Below are positions 35,807-44,756 of a stretch of 64,000 nucleotides of DNA, in pieces. A program made the position numbers and the translations under genes. The stretch is from Shimia haliotis. Lineage in GTDB: Bacteria > Pseudomonadota > Alphaproteobacteria > Rhodobacterales > Rhodobacteraceae. Position 1 is the stretch's first letter. Every line of letters starts with the position of its first letter. The stretch is taken from NCBI RefSeq assembly GCF_900114415.1, contig NZ_FOSZ01000005.1:186001-250000 (forward strand), in the 5' to 3' direction. Below the pieces are notes generated by a model. The model searched no databases. It was not told where the DNA came from and saw only the letters and a list, made by a program, of their open reading frames with translations.

Positions 35807-36561
35807 CCTTGGAAATCCTCACGTCCGACCTTCTCAGCCCTGTGCGTCACGGGTTTTTCACGCGTCGCGGCGGGGCATCTTCCGGTGTGTTTGAGGGGTT
35901 GAACTGCGGCACCGGCAGTTCGGATCAATCCGAGATTGTGGAAATCAACCGCAGCCGCGTCGCCGAGGCTATGGATGTGCCCTTAAGCCATCTGGCGCAG
36001 CCCTATCAGGTGCATTCCGCTGACGTGATCACCGTGACAGGGCCGCAAACCGGCGACCGTCCCAAAGCCGACGCCATTGTGACCGCCACACCTGGCCTTG
36101 CGCTTGCCATTCTAACGGCGGATTGCCAGCCGGTGCTTTTTGCCGATCACGATGCGGGTGTTATCGGCGCCGCCCACGCCGGCTGGCGCGGCGCGCTGGA
36201 CGGTGTGCTTGAAGCCACTTTGGACGCAATGGAAGCCCTTGGCGCCTCCCGCGCCGACACCAGCGCCGTCATCGGCCCGTCGATTTCGCAGGATGCCTAT
36301 GAAGTCGGCCCCGAATTTTTTGACAGTTTCACAAGCAACGACACCGACTATGCCCGTTTCTTTGCGGACGGCACCGGTGATCGCAAACTCTTTGACCTTC
36401 AGGGCTTTGGCCTGCACCGCCTGCACGCCTCGGGAATCGGCGCCGCAGAATGGACCCGCCACTGCACCTACGCGGACAAAGACCGATTCTACTCCTATCG
36501 CCGCACCACCCACGCCAAAGAAGCAGACTATGGCAGGCTGATCTCGGTCATTCGCTTGTAA
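35803..36561 (+). CDS. pgeF: Peptidoglycan editing factor PgeF (laccase domain)
   Basis: 252-aa YfiH/PgeF protein, a cytoplasmic amidase that removes misincorporated L-serine from peptidoglycan precursors. The zinc/copper-site residues are visible: H in Q-V-H-S-A-D near 66, C in T-A-D-C-Q-P-V near 107 and H in A-A-H-A-G-W-R-G near 123. The start at the ATG overlapping the midA stop (ATGA) is preferred to an ATG three codons earlier. Confidence 0.93.
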   Translation: MTLEILTSDLLSPVRHGFFTRRGGASSGVFEGLNCGTGSSDQSEIVEINRSRVAEAMDVPLSHLAQPYQVHSADVITVTGPQTGDRPKADAIVTATPGLALAILTADCQPVLFADHDAGVIGAAHAGWRGALDGVLEATLDAMEALGASRADTSAVIGPSISQDAYEVGPEFFDSFTSNDTDYARFFADGTGDRKLFDLQGFGLHRLHASGIGAAEWTRHCTYADKDRFYSYRRTTHAKEADYGRLISVIRL

Positions 36562-36739
36562 TTTGGGGCTTTGGGACGCCGCGCGCCACATTTGCGCCAA
36601 ATTGCCTTAAAGTTGGTGCGCAATTTTCCTCAAATCTGACCAATCCTGCCCCATCTGCGCCCCATTCGAGGGCCAAATTGTTCTCAACACGGAAACAGAC
36701 CGGCCACAAAAGAAGGGCCGTGAGCCAAGGAGAGCAGAC

Positions 36740-36877
36740 ATGAAAAACCAACGCTTTATCAAATCGGTCGTCGCGGCATCCAAAGCAGAGACCCCTGCCA
36801 TGCCATGGGCTCGCGGCGCGCGTCGCCAAGCGTTCATCGCCAAGCGCAAAGGCGCAGGTCTGGCGAAAGTCGCCTAA
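36740..36877 (+). CDS. Small basic conserved-looking protein (45 aa)
   Basis: 45-aa open frame with a strong AAGGAGAG ribosome site 6 bases before the ATG and a terminator 32 bases after the stop, so it looks like a complete single-gene transcript. The product is strongly basic (about 10 Lys/Arg), with a M-P-W-A-R-G-A-R-R-Q-A-F-I-A-K-R core and no hydrophobic segment. I do not recognise the family; binding to RNA, DNA or ribosomes is plausible from charge alone. Confidence 0.7.
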   Translation: MKNQRFIKSVVAASKAETPAMPWARGARRQAFIAKRKGAGLAKVA

Positions 36878-36908
36878 GACCTCCGGATACCCGGACCCCT
36901 CGTGAAAG

Positions 36909-36938
36909 AGCCGCCTAATCGGGCGGCTTCTTTTGTTT
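36909..36938 (+). terminator. Rho-independent terminator after the 45-aa gene
   Basis: AGCCGCC (36909-36915) pairs with GGCGGCT (36922-36928), 6-base loop, then TCTTTTGTTT. Confidence 0.85.
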
Positions 36939-36967
36939 GTCTTGGTAATTTCTGAACCGCTGAGGTC

Positions 36968-37468
36968 TCAGGCGTCGCGGCTGAGGCGCTCTTCAAGCAC
37001 TTCAAACGGCACGCCCGGATCATCCTTTGCCCCGCGGATCACCAACGAGGTTTTCACACTCGCCACATTGTCCGCCTTCAGCAAATCTTCGGTCAAGAAC
37101 GTCTGGAACGTGCTCAGGTCCGGAGCGACACATTTCAGGATGAAATCCACCTCGCCATTGAGCATATGACACTCGCGCACCAGCGGCCATTCGCGGCAGC
37201 GTTCCTCAAAAGCACTCAGATCTGCCTCGGCTTGGCTCACCAACCCGACCATGGCAAAAACCTGCACTTCAAAGCCCAATTCGCGGCTGTCCACATCTGC
37301 GTGATAGCCGCGGATGTACCCAGCTTCTTCCAGCGTGCGCACACGCCGCAGGCACGGCGGCGCCGAAATCCCGACTCGCTTGGCGAGTTCCACGTTGGTC
37401 ATCCGGCCATCGGCCTGCAATTCTGCCAGAATTTTGCGATCAATCGGATCAAGCCGGTGTCCAGCCAT
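36968..37468 (-). CDS. Lrp/AsnC-family transcriptional regulator
   Basis: 166-aa Lrp-type regulator with the HTH at about residues 8-60 (L-D-P-I-D-R-K-I-L-A-E-L-Q at the start, V-G-I-S-A-P-P-C-L-R-R-V recognition helix) and a RAM effector domain after 70. The ATG beginning M-A-G-H-R-L-D was chosen; the longer frame is not Lrp-like. It is divergent from trxB. Confidence 0.94.
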   Translation of the reverse strand: MAGHRLDPIDRKILAELQADGRMTNVELAKRVGISAPPCLRRVRTLEEAGYIRGYHADVDSRELGFEVQVFAMVGLVSQAEADLSAFEERCREWPLVRECHMLNGEVDFILKCVAPDLSTFQTFLTEDLLKADNVASVKTSLVIRGAKDDPGVPFEVLEERLSRDA

Positions 37469-37686
37469 GTGGGCAATCTTTCTTCTTGGATTTGCGGTTC
37501 TTATACCACCGCAACGCCCGCGCGCAATAATGTTTCGCGTCAGCGCAATATCCTTTTGCATTGTCCCCCACATCGGCGGATCGCGAGACTGTGCGTTCCT
37601 GAAACAGCACTGCCCCTTTTCCTGAAAGCGCGGGGCGGCTATATCCGCTAACGGACTCGCAAAGACAACACATGAAAAGGTGCCTC

Positions 37687-38628
37687 ATGGCCGACACGAA
37701 ACACACCAAGGTTCTGATCATCGGCTCCGGCCCTGCTGGCTACACCGCCGGCGTTTATGCCAGCCGCGCCATGTTGGGGCCGATCCTTGTGCAAGGCCTT
37801 GAGCCGGGTGGCCAGTTGACCACCACAACCGAGGTTGAGAACTACCCCTCTTTTGTCGAAGTGCAGGGCCCTGAATTGATGATGAAGATGGAAGAGCACG
37901 CCCGCGCCATGGGATGCGAGGTGATCGGAGACATCATCACCGATCTCGACCTGTCCGAGCGCCCGTTCAAAGCCAAAGGCGACAGCGGCACACTTTACAC
38001 AGCCGATGCCGTGATCCTCTGCACCGGCGCCCGCGCCAAATGGCTGGGTCTGGAAAGCGAAGAAGCCTTCAAGGGCTTCGGCGTGTCTGCCTGTGCCACC
38101 TGTGACGGCTTCTTCTACCGCGGTCAGGAGATCGTGGTTGTCGGCGGCGGCAACACCGCTGTTGAGGAAGCGTTGTTCCTGACAAACTTCGCCTCCAAAG
38201 TGACCCTGATCCACCGCCGCGATGAACTGCGCGCCGAGAAGATCCTTCAGGACCGCCTGCTCAAGCACGAAAAGATCGAGACCCTCTGGTTCCACGAATT
38301 GGAAGAGGTTGTCGGCACCGACATGCCCAAAGGCGTGACCGGCGTGAAGGTCAAGCACACCCAAACCGGTGAAATCACCGAGATTCCGGCGGCAGGCGTG
38401 TTCATCGCCATCGGCCATGCGCCAGCCTCCGAGCTGGTCGCGGATCAGCTTGAGCTTCACAACGGCGGCTATGTGCACGTCGAGGCCGGCTCCACCCGCA
38501 CCTCGATCCCCGGCGTATTTGCTGCGGGCGATCTGACAGACCACGTTTATCGTCAGGCCGTGACCTCGGCCGGCATGGGCTGCATGGCCGCGCTGGACGC
38601 CGAAAAATTCATCGCTGAACAGGAATAA
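37687..38628 (+). CDS. trxB: Thioredoxin-disulfide reductase
   Basis: 313-aa flavoprotein reducing thioredoxin with NADPH. FAD loop G-S-G-P-A-G-Y at 13-19, redox-active C136-A-T-C139-D, NADPH loop G-G-G-N-T-A near 156 and the C-terminal A-A-G-D-L-T-D FAD motif. Full length. I chose the ATG before M-A-D-T-K-H because AAAGGTG sits upstream; an ATG 15 bases earlier is possible. Confidence 0.96.
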   Translation: MADTKHTKVLIIGSGPAGYTAGVYASRAMLGPILVQGLEPGGQLTTTTEVENYPSFVEVQGPELMMKMEEHARAMGCEVIGDIITDLDLSERPFKAKGDSGTLYTADAVILCTGARAKWLGLESEEAFKGFGVSACATCDGFFYRGQEIVVVGGGNTAVEEALFLTNFASKVTLIHRRDELRAEKILQDRLLKHEKIETLWFHELEEVVGTDMPKGVTGVKVKHTQTGEITEIPAAGVFIAIGHAPASELVADQLELHNGGYVHVEAGSTRTSIPGVFAAGDLTDHVYRQAVTSAGMGCMAALDAEKFIAEQE

Positions 38629-38648
38629 TCCTGCCACGAAAAAACACA

Positions 38649-38674
38649 GGCAACCGGCACAACTGCCGGTTGCC
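38649..38674. terminator. Strong hairpin after trxB
   Basis: Perfect 10-bp stem GGCAACCGGC / GCCGGTTGCC with a 6-base loop, 20 bases after the trxB stop. The poly-T tract is on the minus strand (TGTGTTTTTT), not downstream on the plus strand, so it may act as an mRNA 3' stabiliser or an antisense terminator rather than a classical trxB terminator. Confidence 0.5.
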
Positions 38675-38724
38675 ACACCCACCCCCAAGGCCGTAGCCTT
38701 CGCTCAGCGAACAGGAGCCACGCC

Positions 38725-40077
38725 TTGACCCAAGCCCAAGCCACCGCCCTCAGCTTAGATGACATCCCCCACCCGCCGCTGACACCGGTTGTCGGGCATA
38801 CGCTGGATTTGTTGCGCGACCCGATGGGTTTGCATATGGGCGCCGCGGCAAAATTCGGCCCCGTCTACAAGGTCAAGGTTCTGGGCCAATGGCGGGTATC
38901 TCTTGGTGGGGCCGAGGCGCTGGAATTCATCCTTGGAGATACCCAGAAACTCTTTTCCTCGTTTGAGGGCTGGGACATGCTGCACACGCTGTTTCCCGGC
39001 GGGCTGATGCTGCGTGATTTCGACGACCACCGCTCCCACCGCCGCATCATGCAAGCGGCCTTTCGCAAACCGGTGCTGGATGCCTACCGCGCTCGGCTTG
39101 AGGAGGCGACCGATACCCTGCTGAAGGACTGGAAGGCCGACCAACCTTTCAAATTCTTCCCCGCCATCAAAGACATGACCCTGCGCATGGGGGCTGCGGT
39201 ATTCATGGGTCTCGACCTTGGTGATCCGCGCGCCGACCTGCTGTCAAATGCCTTTCAGGCCGAGGTCGCCGCCGCCACCGCCGTCATCCGCAAACCCGTG
39301 CCCTTCACCAAAATGGCCCGCGGCATGGCCGCCCGTACCACGCTGACACAACACTTCTCACTGATGATCCCCGAACGGCGCGACAATCCGGGTGATGATT
39401 TCTTCTCTCAAATGGTGCTCGCCGCCGATGAAGACGGCAACGCGTGGTCCACCGAGGACCTGGTTGACCATTTCAATTTCCTGATGATGGCGGCGCATGA
39501 CACCACCGCCTCCGCCCTGACCAAAGTCGCATGGGCGCTGGCCACCTACCCGGAATGGCAGGACAAAATCATTGCCGAAGTCGATGCCCTGCCCGATGCT
39601 CCGATGGATGACGCGGGGCTGGCCTCAATGCATTCTGCCGATCTGGTGCTGAAAGAAGCGTTGCGTCTTTTGCCGCCAGTGCCGCTGATCCCGCGACGCG
39701 CGGTGCGGGACTTTGAATGGCAGGGCCACATCATCCCCGCAGGTACTTGGGTCTCCGCAACACCGGGGACGGTGATGCTGTCGCCCAAACACTGGACCGA
39801 TCCGGAAAAATTCGACCCCGACCGATTTGGCCCCGACCGCGCCGAAGACCGCAGCCACAAATACGCATGGGCACCTTTTGGCGGTGGCGCCCACAAATGT
39901 ATCGGCCTGCATTTTGCGACGATGCAGGTGAAAATTTTCCTTGCGGCGCTACTGAAAACCCACCGGATCGAACTGGCCACGGATACGCCCATCGACTGGA
40001 TCCGCGTACCTATCCCGCAACCCAAAGGCGGCCTGCCCGTGGTTCTGCGCGTACGCGCACAAACAACCGTGTCTTGA
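38725..40077 (+). CDS. Cytochrome P450
   Basis: 450-aa soluble P450. I-helix A-A-H-D-T-T at 256-261, K-helix E-x-x-R (E-A-L-R, 311-314) and heme loop F-G-G-G-A-H-K-C-I-G (385-394) with the thiolate C392. There is no membrane anchor. It resembles the bacterial CYP26/CYP120-like branch that acts on lipophilic substrates, but that is an impression. The start appears to be TTG after ACAGGAG. No ferredoxin or reductase gene is adjacent except the 2Fe-2S domain of the next gene, which begins 52 bases later. Confidence 0.93.
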   Translation: MTQAQATALSLDDIPHPPLTPVVGHTLDLLRDPMGLHMGAAAKFGPVYKVKVLGQWRVSLGGAEALEFILGDTQKLFSSFEGWDMLHTLFPGGLMLRDFDDHRSHRRIMQAAFRKPVLDAYRARLEEATDTLLKDWKADQPFKFFPAIKDMTLRMGAAVFMGLDLGDPRADLLSNAFQAEVAAATAVIRKPVPFTKMARGMAARTTLTQHFSLMIPERRDNPGDDFFSQMVLAADEDGNAWSTEDLVDHFNFLMMAAHDTTASALTKVAWALATYPEWQDKIIAEVDALPDAPMDDAGLASMHSADLVLKEALRLLPPVPLIPRRAVRDFEWQGHIIPAGTWVSATPGTVMLSPKHWTDPEKFDPDRFGPDRAEDRSHKYAWAPFGGGAHKCIGLHFATMQVKIFLAALLKTHRIELATDTPIDWIRVPIPQPKGGLPVVLRVRAQTTVS

Positions 40078-40129
40078 CCCGACCCTGCTGCGCGGCCACT
40101 CTCGGCTCAAGACGCGACAGGACGTAACT

Positions 40130-41827
40130 TTGACAAAAACCGGCTCCTCCCTCTGGAAAGGCAACTGGCGCACGCGGGCGCGGGTCATCTCGGGCCTGAT
40201 CCTGTTTGCCTATATCCTTTTTCATTTCATCAACATCGGGCTCGGGATTTTCTCTCTGGACGCGATGGAACGGTTTCAGGACATCCGCCAAGCCATCCAC
40301 CGCTCCCTGCTGGGCACGGTCCTGCTCTACGGCGCTCTCTTCATCCATATGGGCCTTGCCCTTTACCGGCTTGCCCGCCGCCGCACCCTCAAAATGCCCG
40401 CTTGGGAAGCCTTTCAAATCATCCTCGGCCTGCTGATCCCGCTTCTTCTGATGGCGCATATCGTGCACACGCGCATGGCCCACGACTTCTTTGGTTTGAA
40501 CGACCGCATGGGCTATCTCGTCGGGCTGATCTGGGACACCACCAGCGGCTGGAATCAGTCCGCTTTGCTGCTCATCACATGGACACACGGCTGCATGGGG
40601 CTGCATTTCTGGCTCCGCTCACAGGCATGGTGGCGCAACTCCCTGCTCATTCTTATCAGCCTCGCCACCCTTATCCCCGCTTGGGCCCTCACCGGCTTTA
40701 TGGTGCAAGGCCGCCAACAGAAAGCCCTGTTCAGAGATCCCGAAACCTTTCCCGCGCTGGCCGAGCAATACAATTGGCTCTCGGCCGAGCAATTTGCCTA
40801 CCTTCTGCAAGCCACCAACCGAAACCTGCTAATTTTTGGCGCCATCGTTTTGATAACCCTTGCGATCCATCTGACCCGACGGTTTGTGATCAACCGAGGC
40901 GCGGTGCCTATCCGGTATGTATCAGGGCCGGAAATCAGGGGGCAGCGCGGCATGACGCTGCTGGAAATGTCACGGTCAAACGGGGTTGAGCACATGGCGC
41001 TTTGCGGGGGCAAAGGGCGCTGCACCACCTGTCGTGTCATCATCGAAGAAGGCGCGGACCTGCTGCACCCACCATCCGCTGAAGAAGCCGCCAGCCTCAG
41101 GGCGGTCAACGCCCCCCCCAATGCACGCCTTGCGTGTCAGCTGCGCCCAACCAATTCCGCGACAGTCCTACAGGTCTTTCGCGGCGATGGTCGCCGTGCA
41201 CGCGCCCATCAGAGTTTGGGTCAGGAACGCGGAATGGCCATCCTGTTTCTCGACATGCGTGGCTTCACCGCCCGCACCACCGGCCAATTGCCCTATGATG
41301 TGGTCTTTCTGCTCAACCGCTTTTTTGATGCAATTGTCCCGTCGATCACCGGCGCAGGCGGCACAGTGGATAAATACCTTGGCGACGGCCTGCTTGCGGT
41401 ATTTGAACAAGACGACGAGCAGGCCTCCGCACAGGCAGCACTTGACGCCGCTGCAGGCATCAGCGCAGCTCTCGCCACGTTCAATCAAACACTCAAAGCC
41501 GAAAAGGCACCGCCCGTCGCCATCGGCATGGGGTTGCACCTCGGCACTCTGGTCATGGGGGAAATCGGGGCTGCGGAAAACGCGCCGCGCACCATCATCG
41601 GCGACACCGTGAATGCAACCTCGCGCCTTGAGGGCAAAACCAAAGAGCTCGCGGTTGAGGCGCTGATCTCCAAGGACCTGCTTGAAGCAGCGGGCCATGA
41701 CACCAGCCGTTTTGAATTTGTCGACCTGGAACTGCGCGGCGTGGCACACCCCATGCCCGCCTTGCCGGTGAAACAGGCGGCAACCCTCCCAGACATTCTA
41801 TCGTCCGAAGCTATCCCTGTCCAATGA
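40130..41827 (+). CDS. CyaC-like redox-sensing class III adenylate cyclase (6TM diheme + 2Fe-2S + cyclase)
   Basis: 565-aa three-part protein. Residues about 20-250 hold six membrane spans with His at 32, 73, 110/113 and 153/159, in the style of the diheme-b anchor of succinate dehydrogenase. A plant-type 2Fe-2S ferredoxin domain follows, with ligands C292, C298, C301 and C336. A class III cyclase domain (about 365-540) has metal Asp D375 (F-L-D-M-R-G-F-T) and D419 (Y-L-G-D-G). This matches the published Sinorhizobium CyaC, a quinone-responsive adenylate cyclase. It probably makes cAMP in response to quinone-pool redox state. The start appears to be TTG. It lies directly behind the P450 gene. 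Confidence 0.9.
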   Translation: MTKTGSSLWKGNWRTRARVISGLILFAYILFHFINIGLGIFSLDAMERFQDIRQAIHRSLLGTVLLYGALFIHMGLALYRLARRRTLKMPAWEAFQIILGLLIPLLLMAHIVHTRMAHDFFGLNDRMGYLVGLIWDTTSGWNQSALLLITWTHGCMGLHFWLRSQAWWRNSLLILISLATLIPAWALTGFMVQGRQQKALFRDPETFPALAEQYNWLSAEQFAYLLQATNRNLLIFGAIVLITLAIHLTRRFVINRGAVPIRYVSGPEIRGQRGMTLLEMSRSNGVEHMALCGGKGRCTTCRVIIEEGADLLHPPSAEEAASLRAVNAPPNARLACQLRPTNSATVLQVFRGDGRRARAHQSLGQERGMAILFLDMRGFTARTTGQLPYDVVFLLNRFFDAIVPSITGAGGTVDKYLGDGLLAVFEQDDEQASAQAALDAAAGISAALATFNQTLKAEKAPPVAIGMGLHLGTLVMGEIGAAENAPRTIIGDTVNATSRLEGKTKELAVEALISKDLLEAAGHDTSRFEFVDLELRGVAHPMPALPVKQAATLPDILSSEAIPVQ

Positions 41828-41912
41828 TGGCACCGCGCGGGCCTTGCACCCCACGCAATCTGGCTATGCAAGTTGAGAAAAAGCTTCCTTTTGGAATTTT
41901 TTCGTGTATTGC

Positions 41913-41926
41913 GTTCACGCGTGAAC
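41913..41926. promoter_or_regulatory. 14-bp perfect palindrome upstream of HTH-SAT/APSK gene
   Basis: GTTCACGCGTGAAC, perfectly self-complementary, 18 bases before the ATG. It is a good candidate operator for the winged-helix domain encoded at the start of the same gene (autoregulation). Inference from position and symmetry. Confidence 0.5.
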
Positions 41927-41944
41927 ACACTTTGAGTTTTGTTG

Positions 41945-44020
41945 ATGACCGACACTGTTGCCAAACCCACGCCAGAGGACGAAGACCTGCGCTTCCGCCT
42001 CCTGCGCCAACTGGACACCGCCCCCGGTGCCAGCCAGCGCGCTACGGCGTCGGCACTTGGCATCTCGCTCGGCCACCTCAACAGACAACTTCGCGCTGCC
42101 GCTGACGCCGGTCTTATTTCGATCAGTGACCGCGACGGCCCCGACAAACGCCAGCGGTTTGCCTACACGCTGACCCGGCGCGGCGCGACTGAGAAAGTCC
42201 GCCTTACGGACCAATTTCTGGCCCGCAAACTAAACGAATACAACGCGCTGCATGCGGAGCTCACCGGCACCGCCTCCGGCCTTTCCCCCATCAAACACAG
42301 GACGCATCCTATGCAAAACAATCTGGCTCCCATCCCCGAGCTTTATGTGTCGTATGAAAGCGCGCAGAAGTTGAAAGTCGAAGCCGCAGACCTCGTAAGC
42401 TGGGATTTGACCCCGCGCCAGATCTGCGACCTCGAACTCCTGATGAACGGCGGCTTCAACCCTCTCAAGGGCTTCCTGACCGAAGAAGATTACAACGGCG
42501 TTGTGGAAAACATGCGCCTTGCGGATGGCGCGCTCTGGCCGATGCCCATCAACCTTGATGTCTCCGAAGATTTCGCAGCCTCTCTCGAGGAAGGTCAGGA
42601 CATCGCCCTGCGCGATCAGGAAGGCGTGATCCTCGCGACCATGACCGTAACTGACAGCTGGGTGCCCAACAAAGCCCGCGAAGCCGAAAAAGTGTTCGGT
42701 GCGGATGACGACGCTCACCCTGCCGTGAACTACCTGCACAACCAAGCCGGCAAAGTATACCTTGGCGGCCCAGTGACCGGCATCCAGCAGCCCGTTCACT
42801 ATGACTTCCGCGGCCGTCGCGACACCCCGAACGAACTGCGCGCCTACTTCCGCAAGATGGGTTGGCGCAAAGTTGTTGCCTTCCAAACCCGCAACCCGCT
42901 GCACCGCGCGCACCAGGAACTGACCTTCCGCGCCGCGAAAGAGGCACAGGCCAACCTGCTGATCCATCCCGTTGTTGGCATGACCAAACCGGGCGACGTG
43001 GACCATTTCACCCGCGTGCGCTGCTACGAGGCCGTTCTGGACAAATATCCGGCGTCCACCACCTCCATGTCGCTTTTGAACCTCGCCATGCGTATGGCAG
43101 GCCCGCGCGAAGCGGTCTGGCACGGCCTGATCCGCGCCAACCACGGCTGCTCGCACTTCATCGTGGGTCGCGATCACGCCGGCCCCGGCAAAAACTCCGC
43201 AGGCGAAGACTTCTATGGCCCCTATGATGCACAGGATCTGTTCCGCGCCCATCAGGATGAAATCGGCATCGAAATGGTCGACTTCAAACATATGGTCTGG
43301 GTACAGGAACGCGCACAATACGAGCCGATGGACGAGATCAAGGACAAAGACGACGTCACGATCCTCAACATCTCCGGCACCGAACTGCGTCGCCGTCTGG
43401 CCGAGGGCCTTGAGATCCCCGAGTGGTTCTCCTTCCCCGAAGTTGTGAAAGAACTGCGCAAAACCAAGCCGCCACGCTCTAAACAGGGCTTCACCGTGTT
43501 CTTCACCGGCTTCTCCGGTTCCGGCAAATCCACCATTGCCAACGCGTTGATGGTCAAGCTGATGGAGATGGGCGGCCGCCCCGTGACGCTTCTCGATGGT
43601 GACATCGTGCGCAAAAACCTGTCGAGCGAACTGGGCTTCTCCAAAGAGCACCGCGACCTCAACATCCGCCGCATCGGGTATGTCGCGTCCGAGATCACCA
43701 AAAACGGCGGCATTGCCATCTGTGCGCCCATCGCGCCCTATGCCACCACCCGCCGCGCGGTGCGCGAAGACGTCGAAGCCTTTGGCGCATTTGTCGAAGT
43801 TCACGTCGCCACCTCGATCGAAGAATGCGAACGCCGTGACCGCAAAGGTCTCTACAAGCTGGCGCGCGAAGGCAAGATCAAGGAATTCACCGGCATCTCC
43901 GACCCCTATGACGTTCCCGCCAATCCGGAACTGTCGGTCGAAACCGAAAATGTCGAGGTCGACAACTGCGCCCATCAGGTCATCCTGAAGCTGGAAAGCA
44001 TGGGCCTGATCTCGGGCTAA
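41945..44020 (+). CDS. Winged-helix domain fused to sulfate adenylyltransferase/APS kinase
   Basis: 691-aa continuous frame. Residues 1-110 are a MarR-like winged helix (EPS-associated MarR type): L-R-F-R-L-L-R-Q-L near 17, L-G-I-S-L-G-H-L-N-R-Q-L in the recognition helix and K-R-Q-R-F-A-Y-T-L-T wing. After a short linker, residue 123 is a Met where a normal 569-aa bifunctional SAT/APS kinase begins (M-Q-N-N-L-A-P-I-P-E-L). SAT motif Q-T-R-N-P-L-H-R-A-H and APSK P-loop G-F-S-G-S-G-K-S-T are intact. The enzyme makes APS and then PAPS from sulfate. An AGGACG lies before the internal ATG at 42311, so both a fusion and a nested shorter product are possible. Confidence 0.88.
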   Translation: MTDTVAKPTPEDEDLRFRLLRQLDTAPGASQRATASALGISLGHLNRQLRAAADAGLISISDRDGPDKRQRFAYTLTRRGATEKVRLTDQFLARKLNEYNALHAELTGTASGLSPIKHRTHPMQNNLAPIPELYVSYESAQKLKVEAADLVSWDLTPRQICDLELLMNGGFNPLKGFLTEEDYNGVVENMRLADGALWPMPINLDVSEDFAASLEEGQDIALRDQEGVILATMTVTDSWVPNKAREAEKVFGADDDAHPAVNYLHNQAGKVYLGGPVTGIQQPVHYDFRGRRDTPNELRAYFRKMGWRKVVAFQTRNPLHRAHQELTFRAAKEAQANLLIHPVVGMTKPGDVDHFTRVRCYEAVLDKYPASTTSMSLLNLAMRMAGPREAVWHGLIRANHGCSHFIVGRDHAGPGKNSAGEDFYGPYDAQDLFRAHQDEIGIEMVDFKHMVWVQERAQYEPMDEIKDKDDVTILNISGTELRRRLAEGLEIPEWFSFPEVVKELRKTKPPRSKQGFTVFFTGFSGSGKSTIANALMVKLMEMGGRPVTLLDGDIVRKNLSSELGFSKEHRDLNIRRIGYVASEITKNGGIAICAPIAPYATTRRAVREDVEAFGAFVEVHVATSIEECERRDRKGLYKLAREGKIKEFTGISDPYDVPANPELSVETENVEVDNCAHQVILKLESMGLISG

Positions 44021-44035
44021 GCCCTCTGAGAAAAA

Positions 44036-44068
44036 TCAAAAAAGGCGCGGGTTTCACCGCGCCTTTTT
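44036..44068. terminator. Bidirectional terminator between SAT/APSK and fasciclin genes
   Basis: AAAGGCGCGG (44041-44050) pairs perfectly with CCGCGCCTTT (44057-44066), 6-base loop, A-run before and T-run after, serving both convergent genes. Confidence 0.9.
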
Positions 44069-44084
44069 CGTTCTGCGTGTGCTC

Positions 44085-44585
44085 TTAACCCTGCGGGATA
44101 AGCACTTTGTCGATGACGTGGATCACACCGTTGGAGGCGCCCACATCGGCACTGACCACCGTCGCTTCGTTGATCATCACGCCCTGCGTTGCATCCACGG
44201 AAATTTCACTGCCTTGTACGGTTGGCACCATCGCCTTCTGACCTGCGATGTCTCCAGACATAACTTTGCCCGGGATCACGTGATAGGTCAGAACCGCCAC
44301 AAGCTGCTCTTTGTTTTCCGGCTTCAAGAGCATCTCCACCGTGCCTTCAGGCAATGCAGCAAACGCTTCATCGGTCGGGGCAAACACCGTAAATGGACCC
44401 TCTCCCTTCAGCACGTCCACCAGACCCGCGGCCTGAACCGCCGCCACCAGAGTGCCAAAGCTACCCGCGTTTACGGCGGTGTCCACGATATCCATTTCGC
44501 TCTGGTTGCCCGCGATGGCTGCCCCAAAAGCGGTTACGGTCATGGCCGCTCCGGCCACCATTCCAATAAAGCTGCGACGTTGCAT
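44085..44585 (-). CDS. Secreted fasciclin-domain protein
   Basis: 166-aa protein with one FAS1 domain (about 35-165): [11 protein letters not shown] near 70, Y-H-V-I-P-G-K near 108 and [10 protein letters not shown] at the end. The N-terminus Q-R-R-S-F-I-G followed by a hydrophobic stretch looks Tat-like, with cleavage near residue 27. A GAGGAGA site supports the ATG. Probably periplasmic or surface adhesion; role unknown. Confidence 0.9.
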   Translation of the reverse strand: MQRRSFIGMVAGAAMTVTAFGAAIAGNQSEMDIVDTAVNAGSFGTLVAAVQAAGLVDVLKGEGPFTVFAPTDEAFAALPEGTVEMLLKPENKEQLVAVLTYHVIPGKVMSGDIAGQKAMVPTVQGSEISVDATQGVMINEATVVSADVGASNGVIHVIDKVLIPQG

Positions 44586-44756
44586 GTGTATCTCCTCAAA
44601 AATCATGTGAAAAAACTACGCCACGACCCGCGCCGCAGATCACAGACCAATGCAAAACTCGCCCAATACCCCACTTAACTCATTGAAAATAAACACATGA
44701 CAAAAGCGTTACCACAAACCTCTCGCATTCCTCGGGGCCTATGGCACTCTGGAGTC

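Noticed and set aside
38649-38674. Classical rho-independent terminator of trxB
   Set aside because: The stem is perfect but the T-run lies on the opposite strand; recorded only as a hairpin of uncertain role.
42230-43975. 581-codon open frame antisense to SAT/APS kinase
   Set aside because: No recognisable domain; the sense strand carries conserved catalytic motifs throughout.
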